Positions 7,248 to 14,415 of a stretch of DNA of 14,415 bases are shown piece by piece. The position numbers and the translations under genes were made by a program. Numbering within the stretch: the stretch's first letter is position 1; the number at the start of each line of letters is the position of its first letter. The DNA lies in assembly GCA_027068695.1 (NCBI GenBank), contig JAMOMG010000089.1:1-14415 (forward strand), given 5' to 3'. The DNA is from Flavobacteriaceae bacterium (GTDB taxonomy: Bacteria > Bacteroidota > Bacteroidia > Flavobacteriales > Flavobacteriaceae). The notes beneath the pieces were generated by a model. That model ran no database searches, was not told the DNA's origin, and was given only the letters and a program-made list of their open reading frames with translations.

Positions 7248-8647
7248 TTTAAATAAGTATCTAATAAGTAAATAAGTGAAGCCATTGATGCAGCTCCAAG
7301 TTCTAACTCTCTTTTATTAACTTTATCAAAAGTATCAATTGCTGTATGATGATAATCAAAATAACGTTGTGAATCTGGTTTGTAACCAAATAAAGAGATT
7401 GTTTCAGATTTTAAAGGGCCAATATCAGCACCTCCATGCCCTTTTTTAATGTCTCGTAACCCATACGGAGCGAGTAATGATTTCCAACTCATAAATAGGT
7501 TGTGATTTTTTTCAGAAGTATCAAATGAAAATCCTCTTGGTGTAAATCCGCCTGAATCTGATTCTAAAGCTGCAATATGATTTTCATTATTTTTTTTGGC
7601 TTCTTCTGCATATTTTTTACCACCTCTTAAGCCATTTTCTTCATTCATAAATAAAACAACTCTAATAGTGTGTTTAGGCTTGATACCATTTAGCTTTAGT
7701 AAACGAGCTACTTCAATAGATTGTACAATACCTGCACCGTCGTCATGAGCTCCTTCACCCAAATCCCATGAATCTAAATGTCCACCAATCGTTATAAATT
7801 TATCGGGATAATTACTTCCAACAATTTCACCAATAACATTATAAGAAGGAGCATCAGGCAATGTTTTACAATGTTGTTTAAAGAAAAATTTTAAAGTTGG
7901 ATTTTCCTTTAATTTCTTACTTAATAAGTTTGCAGCTTTTGTGCTAATTGCTGCTGCGGGTACCTTTTCGGCATCAGCTAAATCTCCATAGCGCATAGTT
8001 CCTGTATGTGGAATATCATCAATACTTGAAGTCATAGAGCGTACAATAACACCTAAAACCCCATATTCCCCAGAAACTTTAGCACCATTAACACGTTGAT
8101 CTACACAACCACTATAAGCTCTAAATGTTTCAATTAAAGTAGCATCAAAAGGTCGATTAAAAAAAACGATTTTTCCTTTTAGCTTTTCGCCTAATTTTTC
8201 GGCTTCTTCCAAACTTTTTACTTCAATAACCTCACCCAAAATACCATTTTCAGGAGTTGCAACTGAACCTCCCAATGCACAAATTGGCACATTGAATTTA
8301 TTATTATTGCTTGTGAAAAAAGCTTCCTCTTTTTTTCCACGAACCCAATGAGGAACCATAACAGGTTGTAGCCAAACATTATCAAAATTTAAACTTTTCA
8401 TTAATTTTTCTCCCCATTCAACGGCTTGTTGAGCTTCAGGAGAACCAGACAAACGTCCACCAATATTGGAGGTTAAATCTCGTAACCATTCATAACTTTT
8501 TCCATTGGTTAATGAGGTGTTAAATAGTTGTTTAATGATAGTTGAATCTTGCTTGTTAACTGTTTGTTGAGTTTGTTTATTAGGTTTAGTTTTAGAACAA
8601 GAAATTAGAGCAATAAATATACTTATTGCAATAAAAATATTTTTCAT
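7244..8647 (-). CDS. M28-family zinc aminopeptidase/carboxypeptidase, lipoprotein
   Basis: Secreted zinc exopeptidase, 467 residues. The lipoprotein signal ends ALISC (Cys17). A PA-like insert covers roughly 130-250, before the catalytic domain. M28 metal ligands appear in order: His290 in GGHLDSW, Asp302 in AHDDGAG, the Glu pair 336-337 in NEENGLRGG (one is the general base), Asp364 in ESDSGG, and His433/434 in DYHHTAIDTFDKV. The domain order resembles plasma glutamate carboxypeptidase-like proteins (PGCP), which release amino acids from dipeptides or peptides. It heads a three-gene set with the amidohydrolase (4-nt overlap) and the D-Ala-D-Ala dipeptidase, which supports a peptide-scavenging or wall-turnover role. 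A 62-nt gap with a hairpin separates it from the barrel gene upstream. Confidence 0.92.
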   Translation of the reverse strand: MKNIFIAISIFIALISCSKTKPNKQTQQTVNKQDSTIIKQLFNTSLTNGKSYEWLRDLTSNIGGRLSGSPEAQQAVEWGEKLMKSLNFDNVWLQPVMVPHWVRGKKEEAFFTSNNNKFNVPICALGGSVATPENGILGEVIEVKSLEEAEKLGEKLKGKIVFFNRPFDATLIETFRAYSGCVDQRVNGAKVSGEYGVLGVIVRSMTSSIDDIPHTGTMRYGDLADAEKVPAAAISTKAANLLSKKLKENPTLKFFFKQHCKTLPDAPSYNVIGEIVGSNYPDKFITIGGHLDSWDLGEGAHDDGAGIVQSIEVARLLKLNGIKPKHTIRVVLFMNEENGLRGGKKYAEEAKKNNENHIAALESDSGGFTPRGFSFDTSEKNHNLFMSWKSLLAPYGLRDIKKGHGGADIGPLKSETISLFGYKPDSQRYFDYHHTAIDTFDKVNKRELELGAASMASLIYLLDTYLK

Positions 8648-8653
8648 TTTATG

Positions 8654-8679
8654 GTAGTTTTATAGATTGTTAAAACTAC
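8654..8679 (-). promoter_or_regulatory. Inverted repeat in the leader of the M28 peptidase gene
   Basis: GTAGTTTTA (8654-8662) and TAAAACTAC (8671-8679) form a perfect 9-bp inverted repeat around 8 bases, ending 6 bases before the peptidase ATG. No T-run follows on either strand, so it is not a standard terminator. It could be an operator, a leader hairpin that hides the start, or chance in AT-rich DNA. Function is not shown. Confidence 0.35.
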
Positions 8680-8709
8680 ATAAAAAAGTTTTAATAAAAA
8701 GAACTTCTA

Positions 8710-10440
8710 TTACAAATCAAATTTATAGGTAATTCCGGCTAATATTTGTAGAGTTTGAACTTGGTAGTTTACAAACGTAAAGTATTTTACTCCCAAGGCA
8801 TTGTTTATTTTTGCAAAAGCAGTTAATCTGTTTGAAAAAATATAACCTCCGTTTAAATTTAAATCCATATAAGATTGATTTTGTATAACAGTACCATTTT
8901 CGGGTAAAATATTGTAAGGAACTACAAAACCATATGTTTCTCCACGGTAAAATAATTTAGCACCTGCAAACCAATTTTTATTTTGATAATCAGCTGAAAT
9001 AGTTGCTTTTATTGTGGGTAAATTCCACGCTTGAAACTGTGTGTTTGTTGTGAAGTTTGAATAGGTTAGTGTAGCACTAAAATCAAATTCATCAGAAGCA
9101 TCTATGGTAACTTCACCAAAAACTGTTAAGGTTTTTACATCATCGTAAACAACATTAAAAGAATTTCCAGCTTCATAAGATTTATCAACGGGAATTATTC
9201 CATCTGTTTTAGTTTGATTTTGAATAAACAAAGGTTTGTTTTTTTCTGAAGTATGACTTACGTTAAAATTGTAACCAATATTGGAAGCTAGTTTTCCTTT
9301 GGCACCAGCAAATGCTCTGTATTGTTTATCAGTTTGTTGTACACTTAAAGTTGGAGAAATAAAAGGGTTTTCATTGGCAAAACCTCTATACGTATTCTGA
9401 GTTAAGTCTCCAGTAACACCTGCAACTATAATTAAAACCTCATTAACAACTTTGTAGGAAGCAGTTACATTTGGATAGGCATAAAAATCACTTGTTTTAT
9501 GTTCTAAGTCGTTTGTGTAATACAGCTTGGCACCTAAATTAACAGTTAAATTATCACGTAATACTTCAAGGTTAGGGCTGAAGCCTAAATTTAGGAAACT
9601 GTGGTTAACATCACTTGATGTTAAGTAGTTTTGCTTAAACTTACCGGCCACAAAATCAATTAAAAACTCACTGTTTATCAATTCAGTTGAAATAGGAAAC
9701 TCAAATGTTGGTTTGGTTAAAAGTCGAAATTCATTGCTGTTAAAATTATCAGAAAAATTGTAAATTTCAGCAGTTGCTCCTTTGAAAAAAGAATCGTCAA
9801 AATTAATTTTACCACCGATATAAATATTCTTGTAGATTTGTTCCTCATCTAAAGAATTTATAAATGTTTCATCAAATGTAACATCTTTTGATAAGCCATA
9901 ATAATTGTATTGATCACGTTGAATACCTGTATTCAATTGCCAGTTATAATCTCGTTCAAATTGTTTGTAGTACATATCAATTCGAGTATTGGAAAAATTG
10001 TCATTTAATAGTAAATCTTTAATGCCACCCTCAGAAGAAAGGTGATTGATAAAGATACCAAAATCGTTATATCTAATATCTCCAGAGTGTAGATATGCCT
10101 CAAATAAGGGACTTGTAAAATTACCAAACCCAGCCGAAATATAATTTTCAAATAAACGTTCTTTAGGCTCTCTAACAACACCTTTTGCCTTACCCTTTGA
10201 AGGGGTAAATGTTGAGGCAACTGGAATTGAAAATATACTGTAATTTACTGTTTCTTTTTCAATACTATTGGTAGTCTCAATAATTGGATTAGATTTTATT
10301 TTAAATGCATCTGAAATTTTTGGAGTATATGGTTTTACAACTATTATTTCTTCTGTATTTAATGTATCCTTTTTAGTTTCTTGTGAAAAAGAAAAACTGG
10401 CTATTAGTAGAGTAAATGAGGTTATAAGTAGCTTTCGCAT
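8710..10440 (-). CDS. Outer-membrane beta-barrel protein (TonB-receptor-like, no plug domain)
   Basis: A 576-residue protein with a type I signal peptide (MRKLLITSF...FSFSQ, residues 1-20) and a Thr/Pro/Lys-rich periplasmic stretch to about 95. The rest is alternating-pattern aromatic beta strands that end ITYKFDL, as expected for an outer-membrane barrel. It lacks a TonB plug and is shorter than true TonB-dependent receptors (usually over 650), although automatic tools may call it one. It lies 22 nt downstream of the giant TPR gene; that tight pairing suggests the two proteins work together. I do not know its function. Possibilities include a transport channel or the membrane anchor of a TPR-organised complex. 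Confidence 0.75.
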   Translation of the reverse strand: MRKLLITSFTLLIASFSFSQETKKDTLNTEEIIVVKPYTPKISDAFKIKSNPIIETTNSIEKETVNYSIFSIPVASTFTPSKGKAKGVVREPKERLFENYISAGFGNFTSPLFEAYLHSGDIRYNDFGIFINHLSSEGGIKDLLLNDNFSNTRIDMYYKQFERDYNWQLNTGIQRDQYNYYGLSKDVTFDETFINSLDEEQIYKNIYIGGKINFDDSFFKGATAEIYNFSDNFNSNEFRLLTKPTFEFPISTELINSEFLIDFVAGKFKQNYLTSSDVNHSFLNLGFSPNLEVLRDNLTVNLGAKLYYTNDLEHKTSDFYAYPNVTASYKVVNEVLIIVAGVTGDLTQNTYRGFANENPFISPTLSVQQTDKQYRAFAGAKGKLASNIGYNFNVSHTSEKNKPLFIQNQTKTDGIIPVDKSYEAGNSFNVVYDDVKTLTVFGEVTIDASDEFDFSATLTYSNFTTNTQFQAWNLPTIKATISADYQNKNWFAGAKLFYRGETYGFVVPYNILPENGTVIQNQSYMDLNLNGGYIFSNRLTAFAKINNALGVKYFTFVNYQVQTLQILAGITYKFDL

Positions 10441-10462
10441 GTTTATTATTTATTTTTTTAAA

Positions 10463-13400
10463 TTAATTTTTTACAGACTCGTTAGTTTTAGCTTGTTCCA
10501 TTTTTATACGGTTAAGATCTTTAGTTGCCTGTTCAACAACATCATCAAATTCTGAGAAGTTTTTTAATACACTTTCTAATATGTATGTTGCCTGATAAGC
10601 ATCTTTTAGTTCGTAATAATTATCGGCCATTATTATTAAGCCTTTGGCTGCCCAATATTTGTAAGCTGCGTATTCTGCAGCAATTTTTTGAATAATTTTA
10701 TTTGAAACACGGTAGCTTCCATCACTGTTTTCAAAATAAGCATCATAATACAAGGCTTCTGCTTTTAATTTTCCTTCTGCAATTTCTTCAACTCTTTTAT
10801 AAGCATCTCTGGCTTTGCCCTCATTGTTTGTTTTTATAGCTGATCGTGCAATTATGATGTATGCATCAGATTTAATGCGGTTTTCTATTTTTGAATTTTT
10901 CAGTACCAAGGCTGCATAATCTACTGCTTTTGGGTAATTTTTACTTTCATAATAACCTTTCATTAGGTTAGATTGTGCAAAGGTGATGTTTTGTGATGAA
11001 TTAGCTTCATTCTCCAGTCGTTCTAAAATTGGAATTGCTTTGTTCCAATTAGCATTTTCTAGATAGATTTGAGACAAACTTGAAAGAGCATTTTCAGTAA
11101 ATTCATTTCTTTCTTGGTTTATAACGTAACTGTAATAAGGAATGGCTTCTGTATGTTTATTTTCTGAAAATAATGATTGTGCCAAATAAAAATTAGCTTG
11201 TAAAGAGTGCAAACCTTTTGGGAAATTTTCTAGATATTTTTTAAAACTTAGTATTGATTTTTTATGATTGTTTTGAAGGTATTGTTTTTCTGCAGATTCG
11301 TACATATCGTTATCTAATTCAGCATTTGTAACATTTACAAAATCTAAAGTTTTAACCCAAGCAGCATACTCATCAACTTTGCCTAAATCTACATAAATTT
11401 GACGTGCATTTTTAACAGCTTGTTTGGCCTCATCTGAATTAGGAAAACGTTTAACAATACTTTTATAGCTTGCCAAAGCTTCCTCATTTTGGTTGATGTT
11501 GTAAAAAATTAATCCTTTTTTTAACAATGCTTTTGGTACCAAAGGACTTCTTTTAAAGTTGTTAATTAATTTATCAAAGTTTTCTAAAGCAAGGTTGTTA
11601 TTGTTTCTTTTAATGTATGAATTTCCTAAAACATACAGTGCGTCATCTCTATAGGTAGATTTTAAATACGTATTTAAGAAAGACTTTAAGGTTGATATTT
11701 TGGTATTTTCATTACCCGTTAATCCGTAGCTAATTGCTTTTTGAAACTGAGCATAATCACTATCAATCCCATTCAACTTAATGGCTTTATTATAATAAAT
11801 AATAGCATTTGAGTAATTGCTACTAACAAAATAGCTATCACCAATTCTTAAATAACTATCGTTAAGTTTTACTTGATCATCAATATTTTGGTTTGTGTAT
11901 TTTTTAAATGCAGTTATAGCATTGTTGTAATCTTTTTGTTTAAAATAAACATATCCTAAATTGTAATTTATAGTTTTAAATTCTGTTGTTTTTGACGCTT
12001 CATAACTAGAATTAAATTTTTTAAAATCAGCCAATGCATCAATAAAATTATTTAACCTATAATTAGACTCTCCTTTCCAAAAAGTTGCACGAGCCTTAAA
12101 GTTTGCATTTAAGGGTATTGTAAGTGAGCTTTCGAAATTTTCTATTGCCAAGTCATAATTTCCTTCAATAAAAAGTTCTACTCCTCTGTAAAATGCTACT
12201 TTTTGAAATAGAATTCGCTCTTTTGTACTTTTCTTATTTTTCAAATACTTTAAGGCTCCTTCATAGTCTTTAGAAGTAACATAGGCACTTATAATAAGCT
12301 CATTAATTTCATTTTTATGTGTAGAATTTGGATACAATTCAATGTATTCTTGTAAAACTTCTGGTACACTTTTGTATGGGTTTCCAATTTCGTAACTTAA
12401 TTTTGCATAATTTAACCAAGCATCTTTTTGAATACTTGGTTTGTATTTCATATGAGCAGCATTTCTAAAAGCATTTAATGCTTCTTGCTTCTTCTCTAAT
12501 TTTAAATAGCATTCAGCTAAATGATAATAAGCATTTTGTGTTACAGCATTTTTTCCTCCAATAATTTTATTGAAGTTTTTTATGGCGTTTTCAAAGTCAT
12601 TTAGTTTGTAATAAGCATACCCTAAAAAATAATAATCGGTATTATTCCATTTACCACGTTTTCCTTTGTAATTTTTCAAATAAGGAATAGCTTCCTTATA
12701 TTTCTGAAGGTTAAAATAACTTTCTCCAATAATTTTTGAAATTTCAGAATGTTCAATTCGTTTAGCCTTTTCAAGAAGTGGTAACCCATATTCAATAGCC
12801 TTTTCAAACTTTCCCAATTTAAAATTCATATCTGCTAAATAATAGGAAACCTTTGTTTTAAAAGTTTTGTCGTTCGCAACTTCACCTAAATATGTGTCTG
12901 CAGTATTATAATCATCTTGTTTGTATGCAATATATCCGTAATAATATTTGGCTTGCGCGCCATATTTTTGTGAGTCTAATAACGATAAAAAATACTCTTT
13001 TGATTTGGTATAGGCTTTATTAGCAAACAATGAGTAAGCATATTTAAAATTGAAATCTTCTTCTTTTCTTAAAGTTAAATTTGTAGTATTGACCCTCGAA
13101 AACCATTTTGCGGCATAAGAATATTTACCAATTTTAAAGTAATAATTTGCAACATCCATAAAAGCACTATTACGTTTTGTGCTTGTTGGGTATTTATTCA
13201 CATATTGTTGCATTAAATCGTCTGCATCTGGTTGCTCTAAACGAATTGCACAATTTGCAGCGTAATATTCACAGTTCGCTTTTAACTCTGATGAATTGTC
13301 GAATTGAGATTTAATTTGGTTGAATATTTTTTGAGCAGCCAAGAAAGCTTTGTTCTGGTACAATTCAATTGCGTGGTTATATTCTGAAAGTGAGTTGGTA

Positions 13401-13480
13401 TAAATTGCTGTTTTTTGTGCAAATACTGTGATAGTAATAATAAACACAAGAAAAGAGAGAACAATTTTTTTATATGTCAT
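10463..13480 (-). CDS. Large periplasmic tetratricopeptide-repeat (TPR) protein
   Basis: A 1005-residue protein with a signal peptide (hydrophobic 6-20, ending VFAQ, cleavage likely after Ala21) and no lipobox cysteine, so soluble periplasmic or peripherally bound. Nearly all the rest is helical TPR repeats, for example YNTADTYLGEVANDKTFKTK, FEKAIEYGLPLLEKA, YKEAIPYLKNYKGK, FENAIKNFNKII, YNNAITAFKKYTNQ and EEALASYKSIVKRFPNSDEA. Such solenoids bind other proteins. It is the first gene of the leftward operon, followed at once by the outer-membrane barrel gene, so a barrel-associated scaffold is a fair inference. The ATG at 13480 fits the signal peptide well. Not SprE/PorW by obvious features: those are lipoproteins. 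Confidence 0.88.
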   Translation of the reverse strand: MTYKKIVLSFLVFIITITVFAQKTAIYTNSLSEYNHAIELYQNKAFLAAQKIFNQIKSQFDNSSELKANCEYYAANCAIRLEQPDADDLMQQYVNKYPTSTKRNSAFMDVANYYFKIGKYSYAAKWFSRVNTTNLTLRKEEDFNFKYAYSLFANKAYTKSKEYFLSLLDSQKYGAQAKYYYGYIAYKQDDYNTADTYLGEVANDKTFKTKVSYYLADMNFKLGKFEKAIEYGLPLLEKAKRIEHSEISKIIGESYFNLQKYKEAIPYLKNYKGKRGKWNNTDYYFLGYAYYKLNDFENAIKNFNKIIGGKNAVTQNAYYHLAECYLKLEKKQEALNAFRNAAHMKYKPSIQKDAWLNYAKLSYEIGNPYKSVPEVLQEYIELYPNSTHKNEINELIISAYVTSKDYEGALKYLKNKKSTKERILFQKVAFYRGVELFIEGNYDLAIENFESSLTIPLNANFKARATFWKGESNYRLNNFIDALADFKKFNSSYEASKTTEFKTINYNLGYVYFKQKDYNNAITAFKKYTNQNIDDQVKLNDSYLRIGDSYFVSSNYSNAIIYYNKAIKLNGIDSDYAQFQKAISYGLTGNENTKISTLKSFLNTYLKSTYRDDALYVLGNSYIKRNNNNLALENFDKLINNFKRSPLVPKALLKKGLIFYNINQNEEALASYKSIVKRFPNSDEAKQAVKNARQIYVDLGKVDEYAAWVKTLDFVNVTNAELDNDMYESAEKQYLQNNHKKSILSFKKYLENFPKGLHSLQANFYLAQSLFSENKHTEAIPYYSYVINQERNEFTENALSSLSQIYLENANWNKAIPILERLENEANSSQNITFAQSNLMKGYYESKNYPKAVDYAALVLKNSKIENRIKSDAYIIIARSAIKTNNEGKARDAYKRVEEIAEGKLKAEALYYDAYFENSDGSYRVSNKIIQKIAAEYAAYKYWAAKGLIIMADNYYELKDAYQATYILESVLKNFSEFDDVVEQATKDLNRIKMEQAKTNESVKN

Positions 13481-13587
13481 TTTAATTAAAATTGAAAGGT
13501 TACAAACTATTATCTAATAACGCAGTTTTTTAATGAAATTGCATTTGTTAAAAAATATTTTTATTAAAAAGTTATAATGATAATAAT

Positions 13588-13633
13588 GTCTACTATTAAA
13601 TTTGACGGTATAAAATAGAAGTTAATAGTAGAC
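13588..13633. promoter_or_regulatory. Perfect 12-bp inverted repeat in the divergent spacer
   Basis: GTCTACTATTAA (13588-13599) and TTAATAGTAGAC (13622-13633) are exact reverse complements separated by 22 bases that include TTTGACGGTATAAAAT. The element is about 108 bases upstream of the TPR gene start and 100 upstream of the ftsE start. No T-run adjoins it. It looks like an operator with two half-sites (about three helical turns centre to centre) or an RNA hairpin in a leader. The rest of 13481-13733 is AT-rich with no gene seen. Confidence 0.55.
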
Positions 13634-13684
13634 TATAAGCCCAAAAAAAGCTAAAAAAGCACTTCATTATTAATTGGATAGATG

Positions 13685-13715
13685 TTGATACTTAACATTT
13701 AAATAATTAGATTTG
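13685..13715 (+). promoter_or_regulatory. Probable Bacteroidota-type promoter of ftsE
   Basis: TAGATTTG at 13708-13715 fits the Bacteroidota -7 consensus TAnnTTTG exactly, and TTG at 13685-13687 serves as the -33 element, with a 20-base spacer inside the usual range. Transcription would begin about 13720, giving a leader of roughly 12 bases before the ATG at 13734. Assigned by motif only; no matching pair was found for the TPR operon on the other strand. Confidence 0.45.
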
Positions 13716-13733
13716 TTGAAAAACTTTATTTGT

Positions 13734-14415
13734 ATGGCTGAAGTAATACTTTCATTACAAAATGCACAAATTTTCCAAAGAGAGAATTTAGTTTTATCAG
13801 ATGTTAATTTAAGCATTAACAGTGGTGAATTTGTGTATTTAATTGGTAAAACAGGGAGTGGTAAAAGCAGTTTAATGAAAACGTTGTATGGAGATTTACC
13901 TCTTGAAAATGGAAAAGGTAGTATTGTTGGTTTTGATCTAAATAATTTGAAAGAAAAAGAAATACCCTTTTTACGTAGAAAAATAGGAATTGTATTTCAA
14001 GATTTTAAATTATTGAATGATAGAAGCGTATTTGAAAACTTATTATTTGTTTTAAAAGCAACAGGGTGGAAAGACAAAACTAAAATGAAGGATAAAATTA
14101 TTGAAGTATTGTCTAAGGTAGGGATGGAAACAAAGGATTTTAAAATGCCATTTCAATTATCTGGCGGCGAACAGCAGCGAGTGGCAATTGCAAGGGCATT
14201 ATTAAATAACCCAGACTTAATTTTGGCAGACGAACCTTCGGGAAATTTAGATCCTGCAACTTCTGTTGATGTAATGAATGTTTTAAAAGAAATTCATGAA
14301 ACGGGAAAAACTATACTAATGGCTACCCATGACTATGCACTAATTTTAAAGTTCCCTTATAGAACTATTAAATGTGAAGGAGGAGAATTATTTGAGGTTG
14401 TACAGCAAAAAAGTA
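13734..14415 (+). CDS. ftsE: Cell-division ABC transporter ATP-binding protein FtsE (3' end cut by window)
   Basis: ATPase partner of FtsX; in bacteria FtsEX couples ATP hydrolysis to activation of peptidoglycan hydrolases at the division site. 227 residues are visible with no stop before the edge, close to the usual FtsE length of about 220-230, so only a few codons should be missing. Motifs in order: Walker A GKTGSGKS (38-45), Q-loop VFQDFKLL, signature LSGGE (142-146) followed by QQR, Walker B with Asp166/Glu167 in LILADEP, and H-loop His199 in ATHD. It starts MAEVILSLQNAQIFQ at 13734 and is divergent from the TPR gene. FtsX is not visible; in Bacteroidota it is often elsewhere. A LolD-like ATPase is the main alternative, but the short length and the FQDFKLL motif favour FtsE. 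Confidence 0.85.
   Translation, partial: MAEVILSLQNAQIFQRENLVLSDVNLSINSGEFVYLIGKTGSGKSSLMKTLYGDLPLENGKGSIVGFDLNNLKEKEIPFLRRKIGIVFQDFKLLNDRSVFENLLFVLKATGWKDKTKMKDKIIEVLSKVGMETKDFKMPFQLSGGEQQRVAIARALLNNPDLILADEPSGNLDPATSVDVMNVLKEIHETGKTILMATHDYALILKFPYRTIKCEGGELFEVVQQKS

Noticed and set aside
10268..10555. Plus-strand open frame of about 95 codons with hydrophobic stretches
   Set aside because: Antisense to the signal-peptide regions and ends of two real genes; the hydrophobicity reflects T-rich antisense DNA.
10463..13480. TPR protein as the gliding/type IX secretion protein SprE/PorW
   Set aside because: No lipobox cysteine, greater length, and no gliding or T9SS genes nearby.
13481..13587. 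Promoter for the TPR operon
   Set aside because: A TAGTTTG-like motif is seen on the minus strand near 13503-13509, but the spacing is wrong for TAnnTTTG and no -33 element lies at the right distance.

Overview
The window is AT-rich chromosomal DNA from a member of the Bacteroidota, most likely the family Flavobacteriaceae. The evidence is the style of the protein families (flavobacterial-type Trp enzymes, signal peptides ending in FAQ/FSQ, lipoprotein signals ending in SC), the lack of clear Shine-Dalgarno sites, a TAnnTTTG-type promoter motif, and hairpin repeats of a kind I remember from flavobacterial genomes. The species cannot be named from the sequence.

Left third (2-4836, plus strand): the distal part of a tryptophan operon, trpD-trpC-trpF-trpB-trpA. 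trpE and trpG would be expected just upstream, outside the window. From trpC onward the genes are packed tightly (2-nt gap, 4-nt overlap, 8-nt overlap). In contrast, 432 bases separate trpD from trpC. That gap holds a small GIY-YIG nuclease gene, broken by a TGA where a Trp codon is expected, between two inverted copies of a hairpin repeat (core GTCAT-x-CTGAAC...TTGTTTCAG). A third copy of the repeat lies inside trpF, in frame, and adds about 24 residues to the enzyme between the VQLHG strand and the IIKAF strand. Two of the three copies carry a different palindrome inserted at nearly the same point of the hairpin loop.

Middle and right (4851-13480, minus strand): a set of envelope or secreted proteins read leftward. 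It starts with a 1005-residue periplasmic TPR protein and a 576-residue outer-membrane beta-barrel protein (22-nt gap). These are followed by an M28-family metallopeptidase lipoprotein, an amidohydrolase lipoprotein (ATGA overlap) and a VanX/DdpX-like D-Ala-D-Ala dipeptidase (20-nt overlap). A hairpin with a T-run at 4896-4851 should end this transcript, which converges on trpA. The three hydrolases suggest turnover of peptides and peptidoglycan fragments. The TPR/barrel pair suggests an outer-membrane assembly or transport role that I cannot name.

Right end (13734-14415, plus strand): a nearly complete FtsE-type ABC ATPase gene, cut by the window edge and divergent from the TPR gene. The 253-bp divergent spacer holds a perfect 12-bp inverted repeat and a plausible Bacteroidota promoter for ftsE.

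No tRNA, rRNA, CRISPR array or classical insertion sequence was seen. The most interesting signal is the repeat/GIY-YIG system in the trp operon, especially the in-frame copy inside trpF.
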